DNA of 10,539 nt from Chloroflexota bacterium (GCA_016200765.1 JACQEC010000306.1:1-10539); one strand, 5' to 3'; shown: positions 1-5,114, counted from the first letter of the stretch. The notes: generated by a model from the sequence alone, not told the origin. Numbers and translations are program-made.

Positions 1-27
1 CCACCCCAATTGATCGCAGGGCAGGGC

Positions 28-48
28 GGGTAAGCACAAGGCTTACCC
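28..48. repeat. REP-like palindrome (GGG...CACAAGG...CCCCTAC type)
   Basis: An 8-bp perfect stem, GGGTAAGC (28-35) with GCTTACCC (41-48), closes a 5-nt loop (acaag) and is followed by CCTAC. The same layout, with a CACAAGG-type core and a CCCCTAC right flank but a different stem, occurs twice inside the kinase gene at 5946-6015, so this is probably a copy of the same dispersed palindrome family. There is no T-run, so it is not an obvious terminator. Confidence 0.6.
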
Positions 49-100
49 CTACGTACCCCCTACCCCTGTAATCGCTCGATGGCTGTAACGGGCTAACCCG

Positions 101-233
101 CAGTCTTATACTGGGGCGCAATGCCCGTTCCAAGACTGTCTGCCCCGGTGGTTTTCCACCTTGCGCTTGTGGGCGCGGCTCTCAGTCGGAGGCCGCGCCT
201 CCCTGTCACAGTACAGTGTGTACTCGTCCGGGG
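101..233. other. Multi-hairpin GC-rich stretch, possible structured RNA
   Basis: No ORF of note lies in 1-252. This part holds a string of hairpins: CAGTCTT 101-107 with AAGACTG 132-138 enclosing GGGC/GCCC (114-117/123-126); GGTGG/CCACC (147-151/156-160); GGCGCGGC/GCCGCGCC (172-179/192-199, extendable by two G-T pairs); AGTAC/GTACT (210-214/220-224); and CCCC/GGGG (143-146/230-233), which could close the last three into a multiloop. Read on the minus strand it lies directly downstream of tRNA-Val and could be co-transcribed with it. I looked for recognisable RNase P, tmRNA, SRP, 6S and 5S consensus and saw none. It may be an unknown structured RNA or only a cluster of palindromes. Confidence 0.3.
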
Positions 234-252
234 TGTTGCTCTGTCTATCGAA

Positions 253-326
253 TGGGCGATAGAGGGATCGAACCTCTGACCTCTACGATGTCAACGTAGC
301 GCTCTAACCAGCTGAGCTAACCGCCC
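253..326 (-). tRNA. tRNA-Val (anticodon GAC)
   Basis: The minus strand folds as a complete 74-nt cloverleaf. The acceptor stem GGGCGGT pairs with ATCGCCC (one G-T pair), and the discriminator base is A. The D arm contains TAGCTCAG-TGGTTAGAGC. The anticodon stem CTACG/CGTAG encloses the 7-nt loop TTGACAT, giving anticodon GAC, which reads GTC and GTT valine codons. The T arm is AGAGG-TTCGATC-CCTCT. CCA is not encoded: the discriminator is followed by TT, so it must be added after transcription. The gene stands alone and is divergent from the DUF1028 gene. Confidence 0.96.
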
Positions 327-337
327 CCATCGAAAAC

Positions 338-346
338 ATTATAGCA
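338..346 (-). promoter_or_regulatory. Extended -10 promoter of tRNA-Val
   Basis: The minus strand reads TGCTATAAT, a perfect TATAAT with an extended-10 TGn. The predicted start near 331 is about 5 nt before the mature tRNA 5' end at 326. A weak -35 (TTGCGT, 3 of 6 matches) lies 16 nt upstream at 360-365. The position so close to the tRNA start supports the call. Confidence 0.7.
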
Positions 347-400
347 TAGCGATAAAGGAACGCAAAGGCGCCGATGGCCCAACCGGCGCATTTGTGTTTG

Positions 401-424
401 TGCTACAATAGCCGCCAAAGGAGG
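401..424 (+). promoter_or_regulatory. Extended -10 promoter and Shine-Dalgarno of the DUF1028 gene
   Basis: TGCTACAAT at 401-409 is an extended -10 (TGn plus TACAAT) with no clear -35. It is followed by the very strong Shine-Dalgarno AAAGGAGG at 417-424, 5 nt before ATG 430. A start near 416 would give a leader of only about 14 nt. The Shine-Dalgarno settles the start codon. Confidence 0.6.
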
Positions 425-429
425 CCGCT

Positions 430-1293
430 ATGCTCTCAACCTTTTCGATTGCCGCTTGCGACCGTGAGGCCCGCCAGTGGGGCGTGGCCGTGCAGTCCAA
501 GTTCCTGGCCGCCGGAGCCGTCGTGCCGTTCGCGCAGGCTGAGGTCGGCGCGGTTGCCACACAGGCGCACGCCAACACGACCTATGGCCCGCGCGGGCTG
601 GCGTTGATGGCGCAGGGGCTGATCGCCAGCGAGGTGATCCGGCAACTGACCGAGGCCGACCCCGAGCGCGGGGCGCGGCAGGTTGGCATGGTGGACGCGC
701 AGGGGCGCGCCGCGGCGTTCACCGGCCAACAGTGCTTTGAGTGGGCGGGGCACAGCGTGGGCGACGGCTTCTGCTGTCAGGGCAACATCCTCGCCGGCCC
801 TGCCGTGGTCAGCGCCATGGCGCAGGCGTTTGAGTCCACTACCGGCGCGCTGGCCGGGCGCCTCGTGGCCGCGCTCGAGGCCGGGCAGGCCAACGGCGGC
901 GACCGCCGCGGCCAGCAATCCGCCGGTCTGCTGGTCGTGCAGGCAGGCGGCGGCTACGGCGGCTACAACGACCGGCTGATAGACCTGCGCGTGGACGAAC
1001 ACCCCGCGCCCATCGCCGAACTGCGGCGCATCCTCGCGCTCCAGCGGCTCTACTTCGGCAAGAGCCGCGCCGAAGACTTGCTGCCGATCCAGGGCGCGCT
1101 GGCGCGCGAAGTGCAGGAGATCGTGCGGCGCGCCGGATACTACAACGGCCCGCTGACCGGCGACTACGACGAGGCCACGCGCTCGGCTCTGACGCGCCTG
1201 ATACACACCGAGAACCTCGAAGAGCGCGAGCAACGCGACGAGCGCATTGACCGCGTGGCGCTGGAGTTCTTGCGCGCGCGGTTTGGAGGTTGA
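430..1293 (+). CDS. DUF1028 family protein with C-terminal peptidoglycan-binding-like domain
   Basis: 287 residues, with no signal peptide or membrane segment. Residues 1 to about 200 match the DUF1028 family, placed in the Ntn-hydrolase superfamily: the N-terminus TFSIAACDREARQWGVAVQSKF, the AVATQAHANTTYGPRGL stretch (residues 42-58), and GGDRRGQQSAGLLVV (156-170) followed by DLRVDEH (185-191). Residues about 225-285 (EIVRRAGYYNGPLTGDYDEATRSAL and on) resemble the small peptidoglycan-binding domain often fused to DUF1028 proteins. The family is thought to be hydrolytic, but its substrate is not known to me. The start is fixed by AAAGGAGG 5 nt upstream. The stop TGA at 1291-1293 abuts palindromic element A at 1294. 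It is probably monocistronic. Confidence 0.88.
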   Translation: MLSTFSIAACDREARQWGVAVQSKFLAAGAVVPFAQAEVGAVATQAHANTTYGPRGLALMAQGLIASEVIRQLTEADPERGARQVGMVDAQGRAAAFTGQQCFEWAGHSVGDGFCCQGNILAGPAVVSAMAQAFESTTGALAGRLVAALEAGQANGGDRRGQQSAGLLVVQAGGGYGGYNDRLIDLRVDEHPAPIAELRRILALQRLYFGKSRAEDLLPIQGALAREVQEIVRRAGYYNGPLTGDYDEATRSALTRLIHTENLEEREQRDERIDRVALEFLRARFGG

Positions 1294-1342
1294 CCTCACC
1301 CCCCGGCCCCCTCTCCTGACGGGAAAACGTCAGGAGAGGGGG
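1294..1342. repeat. Palindromic element A (CCTCACCCCCC family)
   Basis: It starts CCTCACCCCCCGG directly after the DUF1028 stop codon and contains a perfect 15-bp stem (1307-1321 with 1328-1342, loop ggaaaa). The left 22 bases are the same as the left end of element C. The right end has no GGTGAGG terminus and degrades into agatagggcggggg, so this is a partial or solo version of the longer elements B and C. It could act as a 3'-end mRNA stabiliser or a weak terminator, but no T-run follows. Confidence 0.8.
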
Positions 1343-1395
1343 AGATAGGGCGGGGGACGGTGCACGGGACGATGATAGAACAAGGAGCTGCAGAA

Positions 1396-1740
1396 ATGAC
1401 ACATGCAGTGCGACAGAAGGTCATCGTAGGACCGGACGGAGTGATCGAGGTTCGCCCGCCTGAACTGCCTCCGGGCACGGTCATCGAGGTGATTGTGCTG
1501 GTTGAAGACCTCCCAGCACCTGCGCCAGTGCTTGTCCAAATGCTCGGTGCGGCCAAGGGCAGCTTTGCCACGCCAGCGGAGGCTGATGAATTTATCGGCG
1601 AGGAGCGTGCGGCAGAACCTCACCCCCCAACCCCCTCTCCCAACCGCAAACTACGCGGGTCGGGAGAGGGGGTGACTATGTGCGCTGGCTCCCCCTCTTC
1701 TGATGGTGCTTTCCCATCAGGAGAGGGGGCCGGGGGGTGA
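1396..1740 (+). CDS. Short antitoxin-like protein with a repeat-encoded C-terminal extension
   Basis: 114 residues from ATG 1396, chosen because AAGGAG (1382-1387) lies 8 nt upstream; an in-frame ATG at 1360 has no such site. Residues 1-74 resemble small proteins that I recall as antitoxin partners of PIN-domain toxins in Cyanobacteria and Chloroflexota. They share a beta-rich VIVGPDGVIEVRPPELPPGT start, a GTVIEVIVLVE strand and a C-terminal MLGAAKGSFATPAEADEFI-EER motif. This similarity is from memory and tentative. Residues 75-114 are not native: they are the translation of palindromic element B (PHPPTPSPNRKLRGSGEG and on), whose last bases supply the stop TGA. No toxin gene follows; the space where one would be expected is taken by B and the DUF559 gene. 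It may be an orphaned or decaying antitoxin. Confidence 0.6.
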   Translation: MTHAVRQKVIVGPDGVIEVRPPELPPGTVIEVIVLVEDLPAPAPVLVQMLGAAKGSFATPAEADEFIGEERAAEPHPPTPSPNRKLRGSGEGVTMCAGSPSSDGAFPSGEGAGG

Positions 1741-1742
1741 GG
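1618..1742. repeat. Palindromic element B, 125 bp, with terminal inverted repeats
   Basis: It begins CCTCACCCCCC and ends GGGGGGTGAGG, so its termini are inverted copies of each other over 23 bp with two mismatches. Inside are two hairpins: CTCTCCC...GGGAGAG in the left half, and CTGATGG...CCCATCAG in the right half. It is nearly the same as element C through the left half (CCAACCGCAAACTACGCGGG core) and in the right stem. It lies flush with the native end of the antitoxin-like gene and is translated in frame into that gene's last 40 residues. Its right end is 2 nt before the DUF559 ATG and supplies the G-rich sequence that must act as that gene's ribosome-binding site. Confidence 0.85.
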
Positions 1743-1744
1743 TA

Positions 1745-2155
1745 ATGCCACACAAAATACGCGGGCGCACGACGCTGGAGATGGTGAAGGCGGCGCGAGG
1801 GTTGCGAAGGAAGCCGACGACGGCGGAGGAGAACTTGTGGGCGGCCCTGCGCGGGCGGCAGGTGGCCGGTATGAAGTTCCGGCGACAGCATCCGCTTGGG
1901 AGTTTTGTGCTGGATCTGTTTTGCGTGGAGGCGCAGTTGGCGGTTGAGATTGATGGTGGCGCGCACGCTGACCCGCGGCAGGCAGCGCGCGATGCGGCGC
2001 GGTCGGAGTGGCTGGCGGAGCGGGGGATTCGGGTGTTGCGGTTTCGGAATGAGGAGGTGGAGGAGGATTTGGCAGGGGTGTTGAGAAAGATTGCGGGGCC
2101 TCACCCCCCGGCCCCCTCTCCCAACCGCAAACTACGCGGGTCGGGAGAGGGGTGA
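1745..2155 (+). CDS. DUF559 (Vsr-like) endonuclease-domain protein
   Basis: 136 residues. The DUF559 domain, a PD-(D/E)XK nuclease fold related to very-short-patch-repair (Vsr) endonucleases, spans about residues 8-117. It shows the helical ARGLRRKPTTAEENLWAALRGRQ start, then MKFRRQHPLGSFVLDLFC with the likely metal-binding D57, then LAVEIDGGAH with E68 and D70, and finally GIRVLRFRNEEV (94-105). All expected acidic residues are present, so it could be active. The start ATG 1745 begins the usual DUF559 N-terminus; an upstream GTG at 1703 would only add element B residues. The last 18 residues (PHPPAPSPNRKLRGSGEG) and the stop codon come from element C. The gene body (1745-2098) thus exactly fills the gap between elements B and C. 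Its role is unknown; proposed roles for the family are DNA cleavage in repair or mobility. Confidence 0.85.
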   Translation: MPHKIRGRTTLEMVKAARGLRRKPTTAEENLWAALRGRQVAGMKFRRQHPLGSFVLDLFCVEAQLAVEIDGGAHADPRQAARDAARSEWLAERGIRVLRFRNEEVEEDLAGVLRKIAGPHPPAPSPNRKLRGSGEG

Positions 2156-2222
2156 CTGGACGCATTGACTCCCCCTCTTCTGATGACGCTTTTTCATCAG
2201 GAGAGGGGGCCGGGGGGTGAGG
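2099..2222. repeat. Palindromic element C, 124 bp, with perfect 23-bp terminal inverted repeats
   Basis: The left end 2099-2121 (CCTCACCCCCCGG...CTCTCC) is the exact reverse complement of the right end 2200-2222. Internal hairpins match those of element B. One G fewer than B in the central G-run (after GGGAGAG) puts a TGA in the translated frame, which ends the DUF559 gene at 2155. The middle (about 2156-2167) and the right loop differ from B, so B and C are not a very recent duplication of each other. Confidence 0.88.
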
Positions 2223-2235
2223 TTCTCAACAATTT

Positions 2236-2264
2236 TTGACATCAGCCCTCATCGCCCCTATAAT
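2236..2264 (+). promoter_or_regulatory. Perfect sigma-70 type promoter
   Basis: TTGACA at 2236-2241 and TATAAT at 2259-2264 are separated by exactly 17 bp. Both hexamers match the housekeeping consensus perfectly, which is rare for a natural gene. The predicted start is near 2271. It drives the leader and terminator region described next and, through it, the ABC-F gene. Confidence 0.88.
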
Positions 2265-2273
2265 GTTTTCATC

Positions 2274-2336
2274 ATGCACTACGCGAGCAACATTGTGTCG
2301 TTGATCTGCAGCAGGGAGACGCTTTCCCCAGCGTAG
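2274..2336 (+). CDS. Possible 20-residue leader peptide
   Basis: ATG 2274 to TAG 2334-2336 encodes MHYASNIVSLICSRETLSPA. The start lies only about 3 nt after the predicted transcription start, so it would be translated leaderless. Its start codon G and its stop codon are in the two arms of the 9-bp closing stem (2276-2284/2331-2339), so a ribosome on this ORF would melt the stem. ABC-F genes are known in other bacteria to be controlled by leader-peptide attenuation, and the arrangement fits. No Shine-Dalgarno is present and the ORF is short, so it could be chance. Confidence 0.35.
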   Translation: MHYASNIVSLICSRETLSPA

Positions 2337-2364
2337 TGCGCCTCAACACGGAAAACTAGGGCGA

Positions 2365-2394
2365 AGGCCGTGGGCGCAATCCCACGGCCTTTTT
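2365..2394 (+). terminator. Intrinsic terminator upstream of the ABC-F gene
   Basis: A 10-bp perfect stem, AGGCCGTGGG (2365-2374) with CCCACGGCCT (2381-2390), has a 6-nt loop CGCAAT and runs into TTTTTGTTT. It is a textbook Rho-independent terminator placed after the promoter and before the gene, which points to attenuation, not to ending the upstream DUF559 transcript only. Confidence 0.88.
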
Positions 2395-2412
2395 GTTTGG
2401 CGGAGTTGGACG

Positions 2413-4203
2413 ATGATTATCTATGCGCTGGACAAGGTTTCGAAATACTGGGGCGCGTCGGTCGTGCTCGATCAGGTCTCGTGGGAGATTGACGAGCACG
2501 CGCGCGCGGGGCTGGTCGGGCCAAACGGCGCGGGCAAGTCTACCGCGTTCAAGATTATCGCGGGTGAATATGAGCCGGACGGCGGGTTCATCTCCAGACG
2601 GCGCGGCTTGACCATCGGCTACATGGAGCAAGAGCCGCAACTCGACCCGGGCCTGACGGTGGTCGAGGCGGTGCGCAGTGGCGGCGGCGCGGAACTTCTG
2701 CAGATTGAGGGCGAGATGCGGGCGACGGAAGCGCAGATGGCCGAGCCGGAAGTTTATCAGGACGAGAAGAAGCTGGCGCGAGCGCTGGAACAGCACGCGC
2801 GGCTGGTGGAAGCGTTCGAGCAGAAAGGCGGCTTGAACTTCGAGAGCCGCGTCATCTCCACCCTGCGCGGCCTCGGCTTCGCCGAGGCCGACTTCGACCT
2901 CTCGTGCGCGGCGTTGAGCGGCGGCCAGAAGAAACTGGTCGGGCTGGCGCGCCTGCTCGTCACCCGGCCCGACCTCCTGCTGTTGGATGAGCCGGACAAC
3001 CACCTCGACCTGAAAGGCAAACTGTTCCTTGAGCAGTTCATTGCCGACTACCCCGGCGCGGTCGTGATCGTCAGCCACGACCGCTACCTGCTCGACGTGG
3101 TGGCCGAGGAGATTGTGGAAATCGAGGATCATCACCTGCGCGTCTGGTCGAATTGCAACTACTCGGAATACGCCTACACCAAAAAGATGGCCCTCCTGCG
3201 CCAACAGCAGATGTACGAACTCCAGCAGAAGGAAATCGCCCGCTTGGAGATGTCGGTGCGGCGCTTGATGGGTTGGGGCGCGGCGCAGAACGAGAAGTTT
3301 GTGCGCCGCGCGCACAGCATCGAAAAGCGCATCGAGAAGATTCCGCGCATTGACAGGCCCATCCTCGAGCGCAAGACGATGGGGCTGGAGTTTAACGTCA
3401 ACGGGCGCGGCAGTAACAAGGTGCTGGAGGTGCAAAACGTCAGCAAGCGCTTCGACGGCGCCGAGGTTCTGCGCCACGTCAACCTGCTCGTCTGGCAGGG
3501 CGAGCGCGTCGGCCTGATCGGGCCGAACGGCGCGGGCAAGTCGGTGCTGTTCCGCTCAATCTTGGGGCAGGAGCAGCCCTCGCATGGCGCGATCCGGCTG
3601 GGGCCGAGCAACGTCGTCGGCTATTACGCGCAGGAGCATGAGACGCTGGATTACAACGCGACGCTGATGGAGGAGGTGCGCCGCCTGCGGCCGATGAGCG
3701 AGCGCGAGGCGGCGGGGCTGATGGGGCGTTTCCTGTTTGGCTTCGATCGAGCGGGCCAGAAGGTGAGCAGTCTCTCCGGCGGGGAGAAGGCGCGCCTGCA
3801 AATGCTGAAGTTGATGATGGGCAACTACAACTTCCTACTGCTCGACGAGCCGACCAACAACCTCGACATCGCCTCCGCCGAGGTGTTGGAAGACGCGCTC
3901 GACGAATACCGGGGCACGCTGTTGGTCATCAGCCACGACCGCTACTTCCTCGACCGCATCGTGAACCGCATCGTCGAGTTGGAAGACGGCACGCTCAAGG
4001 AGTACCTGGGCAACTACACCTACTACAAGGAGCAGAAGGCGAAGCAGGCCCCCGACTTGGATCGGGGGCAGGCCGCGCGCGCGCAAGCCCCAGCGCGCAA
4101 CGGCGGCCGGCCCCAAGGCCGCGCGCCGGACAAGCCGGAACAGACCGACCGGCGCAAGGGCGCGAAGGGAACGCCCGCGCGCGCCGGAAGAGGTTCACGC
4201 TGA
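2413..4203 (+). CDS. ABC-F family ATP-binding protein (ribosome-associated type)
   Basis: 596 residues, cytoplasmic, with two ABC ATPase domains in one chain and no membrane segment, as in ABC-F proteins that act on the ribosome (EttA/Uup-type translation factors or antibiotic-resistance ribosome protectors). Domain 1 has Walker A GPNGAGKST (36-44), signature LSGGQ (168-172), Walker B LLLLDEP (188-194) and SHDR switch (221-224). Domain 2 has GPNGAGKSV (370-378), LSGGE (454-458), LLLDEPTNNLD (475-485) and SHDRY (507-511). The charged helical linker between them (about 255-320) is the P-site-tRNA-interaction region. In domain 1 the usual DEPTNHLD reads DEPDNHLD (192-199). The C-terminal tail (about 543-596) is basic and low-complexity, and carries an in-frame palindrome-derived QAPDLDRGQA. 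The start is supported by GGAG 7 nt upstream. Expression is likely controlled by the attenuator before it. The subfamily cannot be fixed from sequence alone. Confidence 0.93.
   Translation: MIIYALDKVSKYWGASVVLDQVSWEIDEHARAGLVGPNGAGKSTAFKIIAGEYEPDGGFISRRRGLTIGYMEQEPQLDPGLTVVEAVRSGGGAELLQIEGEMRATEAQMAEPEVYQDEKKLARALEQHARLVEAFEQKGGLNFESRVISTLRGLGFAEADFDLSCAALSGGQKKLVGLARLLVTRPDLLLLDEPDNHLDLKGKLFLEQFIADYPGAVVIVSHDRYLLDVVAEEIVEIEDHHLRVWSNCNYSEYAYTKKMALLRQQQMYELQQKEIARLEMSVRRLMGWGAAQNEKFVRRAHSIEKRIEKIPRIDRPILERKTMGLEFNVNGRGSNKVLEVQNVSKRFDGAEVLRHVNLLVWQGERVGLIGPNGAGKSVLFRSILGQEQPSHGAIRLGPSNVVGYYAQEHETLDYNATLMEEVRRLRPMSEREAAGLMGRFLFGFDRAGQKVSSLSGGEKARLQMLKLMMGNYNFLLLDEPTNNLDIASAEVLEDALDEYRGTLLVISHDRYFLDRIVNRIVELEDGTLKEYLGNYTYYKEQKAKQAPDLDRGQAARAQAPARNGGRPQGRAPDKPEQTDRRKGAKGTPARAGRGSR
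4044..4073. repeat. 30-bp palindromic repeat, copy 1 (inside the ABC-F tail)
   Basis: GCCCCCGA (4048-4055) pairs with TCGGGGGC (4062-4069) around the loop cttgga. The whole 30 bp is identical to 5048-5077. Here it is read in frame as QAPDLDRGQA within the ABC-F C-terminal extension. Confidence 0.85.
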
Positions 4204-5010
4204 AACATCCGCCGAGAGCCAGCCTTGCAAGAGGCGCAGGCTTGCCCTCAAGTCCTCTCTGGGGTCGGCGTGCTCCGGCTCGTGCTCGACGCTGATGCCG
4301 CCGCTGTAGCCGATGCGCTTCAGCGCCTGCACGCACGCCTCCAGCGGCACACAGCCCTCGCCGAAGCGGCAGGTCACGTGCTGGGGCCCGGGGACGACAT
4401 CTTTCAGGTGCACGTGCGCGATGCGCTCGCCCAGTTGCTCAATCGCCCACGCCGCGTCGTAGCCATGCGTGCCAAACCACCCCGTGTCCACCGTCGCGCC
4501 GATGACCTCGCCGCCGTCGTCGCCCATCTTCGCCAGCAGTTCATCCGGCGTCTTCTCCGGGTGGTTCTCGAGGCCCAGGATCAGGCCGTAGGTTTTCAGC
4601 GCGGCCACCACGAAAGCGCGGTCGCTCTGCAAGACGGCGGTTGAGCCGCCCAGCACCTTCGCGCCCACGGCCGCCGCGAGTTTGCACGCGCTCTCGAACT
4701 CCGCCGGAGTTGAGCCGAAGTTGCCGGCGAGGCTCGTCAGGCGGAGGCGATGCTTGGCCAGCATCGCGCGGGCGATGGCGATGTGCTCCGCGGTCGCCCA
4801 AGACCAGTGCAGGTGCGCCAGCCAGATATCCATCACCTCAAAGCCCATCGGCCTGATCGTCGCCAGCATCTCGTCGAAGCGCGCGGCGAAGGTTGCGAGC
4901 GGCCTGAAGTAGTCGTTGGCGGCGCGGTCGCCCTGCATCCAGCCCTGCGTCATCTGGTAACCCGTCTGCCGCGCCACGTAGTTCGCGCTCATAAACGAAA
5001 TGGTGTTCAT
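4195..5010 (-). CDS. Sugar phosphate isomerase/epimerase (AP endonuclease 2-type TIM barrel)
   Basis: 271 residues. It fits the xylose-isomerase-like TIM-barrel family that includes sugar isomerases, epimerases and inosose dehydratase-type enzymes, usually metal-dependent. Likely metal ligands in the right order are E148 (GLENH), D175 (ATVDTGWFG), H199 and H201 (HVHLKD), and E242 (SVEHEP). The helical ending PLEACVQALKRIGYSGGISVEHEPE is typical. The exact substrate cannot be told. ATG 5010 is chosen because GGAGG (5020-5024 on the minus strand) lies 9 nt upstream; the frame is open further upstream to 5166 but runs through the palindromic repeat and past the promoter. Its 3' end overlaps the convergent ABC-F gene by 9 bp (stop at 4195-4197). 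No signal peptide is visible. Confidence 0.87.
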   Translation of the reverse strand: MNTISFMSANYVARQTGYQMTQGWMQGDRAANDYFRPLATFAARFDEMLATIRPMGFEVMDIWLAHLHWSWATAEHIAIARAMLAKHRLRLTSLAGNFGSTPAEFESACKLAAAVGAKVLGGSTAVLQSDRAFVVAALKTYGLILGLENHPEKTPDELLAKMGDDGGEVIGATVDTGWFGTHGYDAAWAIEQLGERIAHVHLKDVVPGPQHVTCRFGEGCVPLEACVQALKRIGYSGGISVEHEPEHADPREDLRASLRLLQGWLSADVSA

Positions 5011-5032
5011 GGTACCTTGCCTCCGGCGGCTG

Positions 5033-5041
5033 ATTATAGCA
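5033..5041 (-). promoter_or_regulatory. Extended -10 promoter of the isomerase gene
   Basis: The minus strand reads TGCTATAAT, the same extended -10 as the tRNA-Val promoter. The predicted start near 5026 gives a leader of about 16 nt. No -35 consensus is visible: the expected -35 site falls inside the palindromic repeat at 5048-5077, which may have replaced it. Confidence 0.6.
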
Positions 5042-5047
5042 CAGCGG

Positions 5048-5077
5048 GCAGGCCCCCGACTTGGATCGGGGGCAGGC
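5048..5077. repeat. 30-bp palindromic repeat, copy 2 (isomerase promoter region)
   Basis: It is identical over 30 bp to 4044-4073, with the 8-bp stem GCCCCCGA/TCGGGGGC and loop cttgga. It lies 7 bp upstream of the isomerase extended -10. On the plus strand a T6 run follows about 10 nt after the stem (5084-5089), too far for a standard terminator. Confidence 0.85.
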
Positions 5078-5108
5078 GGCGGGTTTTTTGCTCGCCGCGA
5101 AGTTCCCT

Positions 5109-5114
5109 TATAAT
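5109..5114 (+). promoter_or_regulatory. Possible -10 element upstream of the kinase gene
   Basis: TATAAT on the plus strand, with only a poor -35 candidate (TTGCTC at 5088-5093, 15-bp spacing). If used, the transcript would start near 5121 and carry the whole 143-nt foldback element in its leader before the kinase gene. Weak evidence. Confidence 0.3.

Larger units (their letters stand above)
2271..2395 (+). promoter_or_regulatory. Structured leader RNA/attenuator of the ABC-F gene (or short terminated RNA)
   Basis: The transcript from the consensus promoter would begin near 2271. GCACTACGC (2276-2284) pairs perfectly with GCGTAGTGC (2331-2339), closing a domain that holds CAAC/GTTG (2288-2291/2300-2303) and GGGA/TCCC (2314-2317/2325-2328). 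An intrinsic terminator follows at 2365-2394. A copy of CACGG at 2347-2351 matches the terminator's own 3' arm (2383-2387), so it could pair instead with CCGTG 2368-2372 as an antiterminator. Transcription must pass the terminator to reach the ABC-F gene, so conditional read-through is likely. Alternatively 2271-2395 is a stand-alone small RNA of about 125 nt. No known riboswitch consensus was recognised. Confidence 0.6.

Noticed and set aside
436..1299. Long open frame on the minus strand opposite the DUF1028 gene
   Set aside because: It is an antisense shadow of a GC-rich gene; its composition is not protein-like, and the plus strand has a clear family match and a strong ribosome-binding site.
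1618..2222. B and C considered as a classical insertion sequence
   Set aside because: The interval encodes no transposase, and no target-site duplication could be seen outside B and C. They are kept as palindromic elements with a nuclease gene between them.
2271..2395. Leader considered as a known riboswitch, T-box, SRP or 6S RNA
   Set aside because: No T-box (AGGGTGG) sequence, SRP GGAAG-type tetraloop region or other recalled consensus is present.
2356..3477. 373-codon minus-strand open frame opposite the ABC-F gene
   Set aside because: It covers conserved ABC motifs in antisense, would need to be read through the terminator and leader, and has no recognisable domain.
5048..5090. Palindrome plus T6 run as an intrinsic terminator
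   Set aside because: The T-run starts about 14 nt after the stem, and no plus-strand gene ends just before it.
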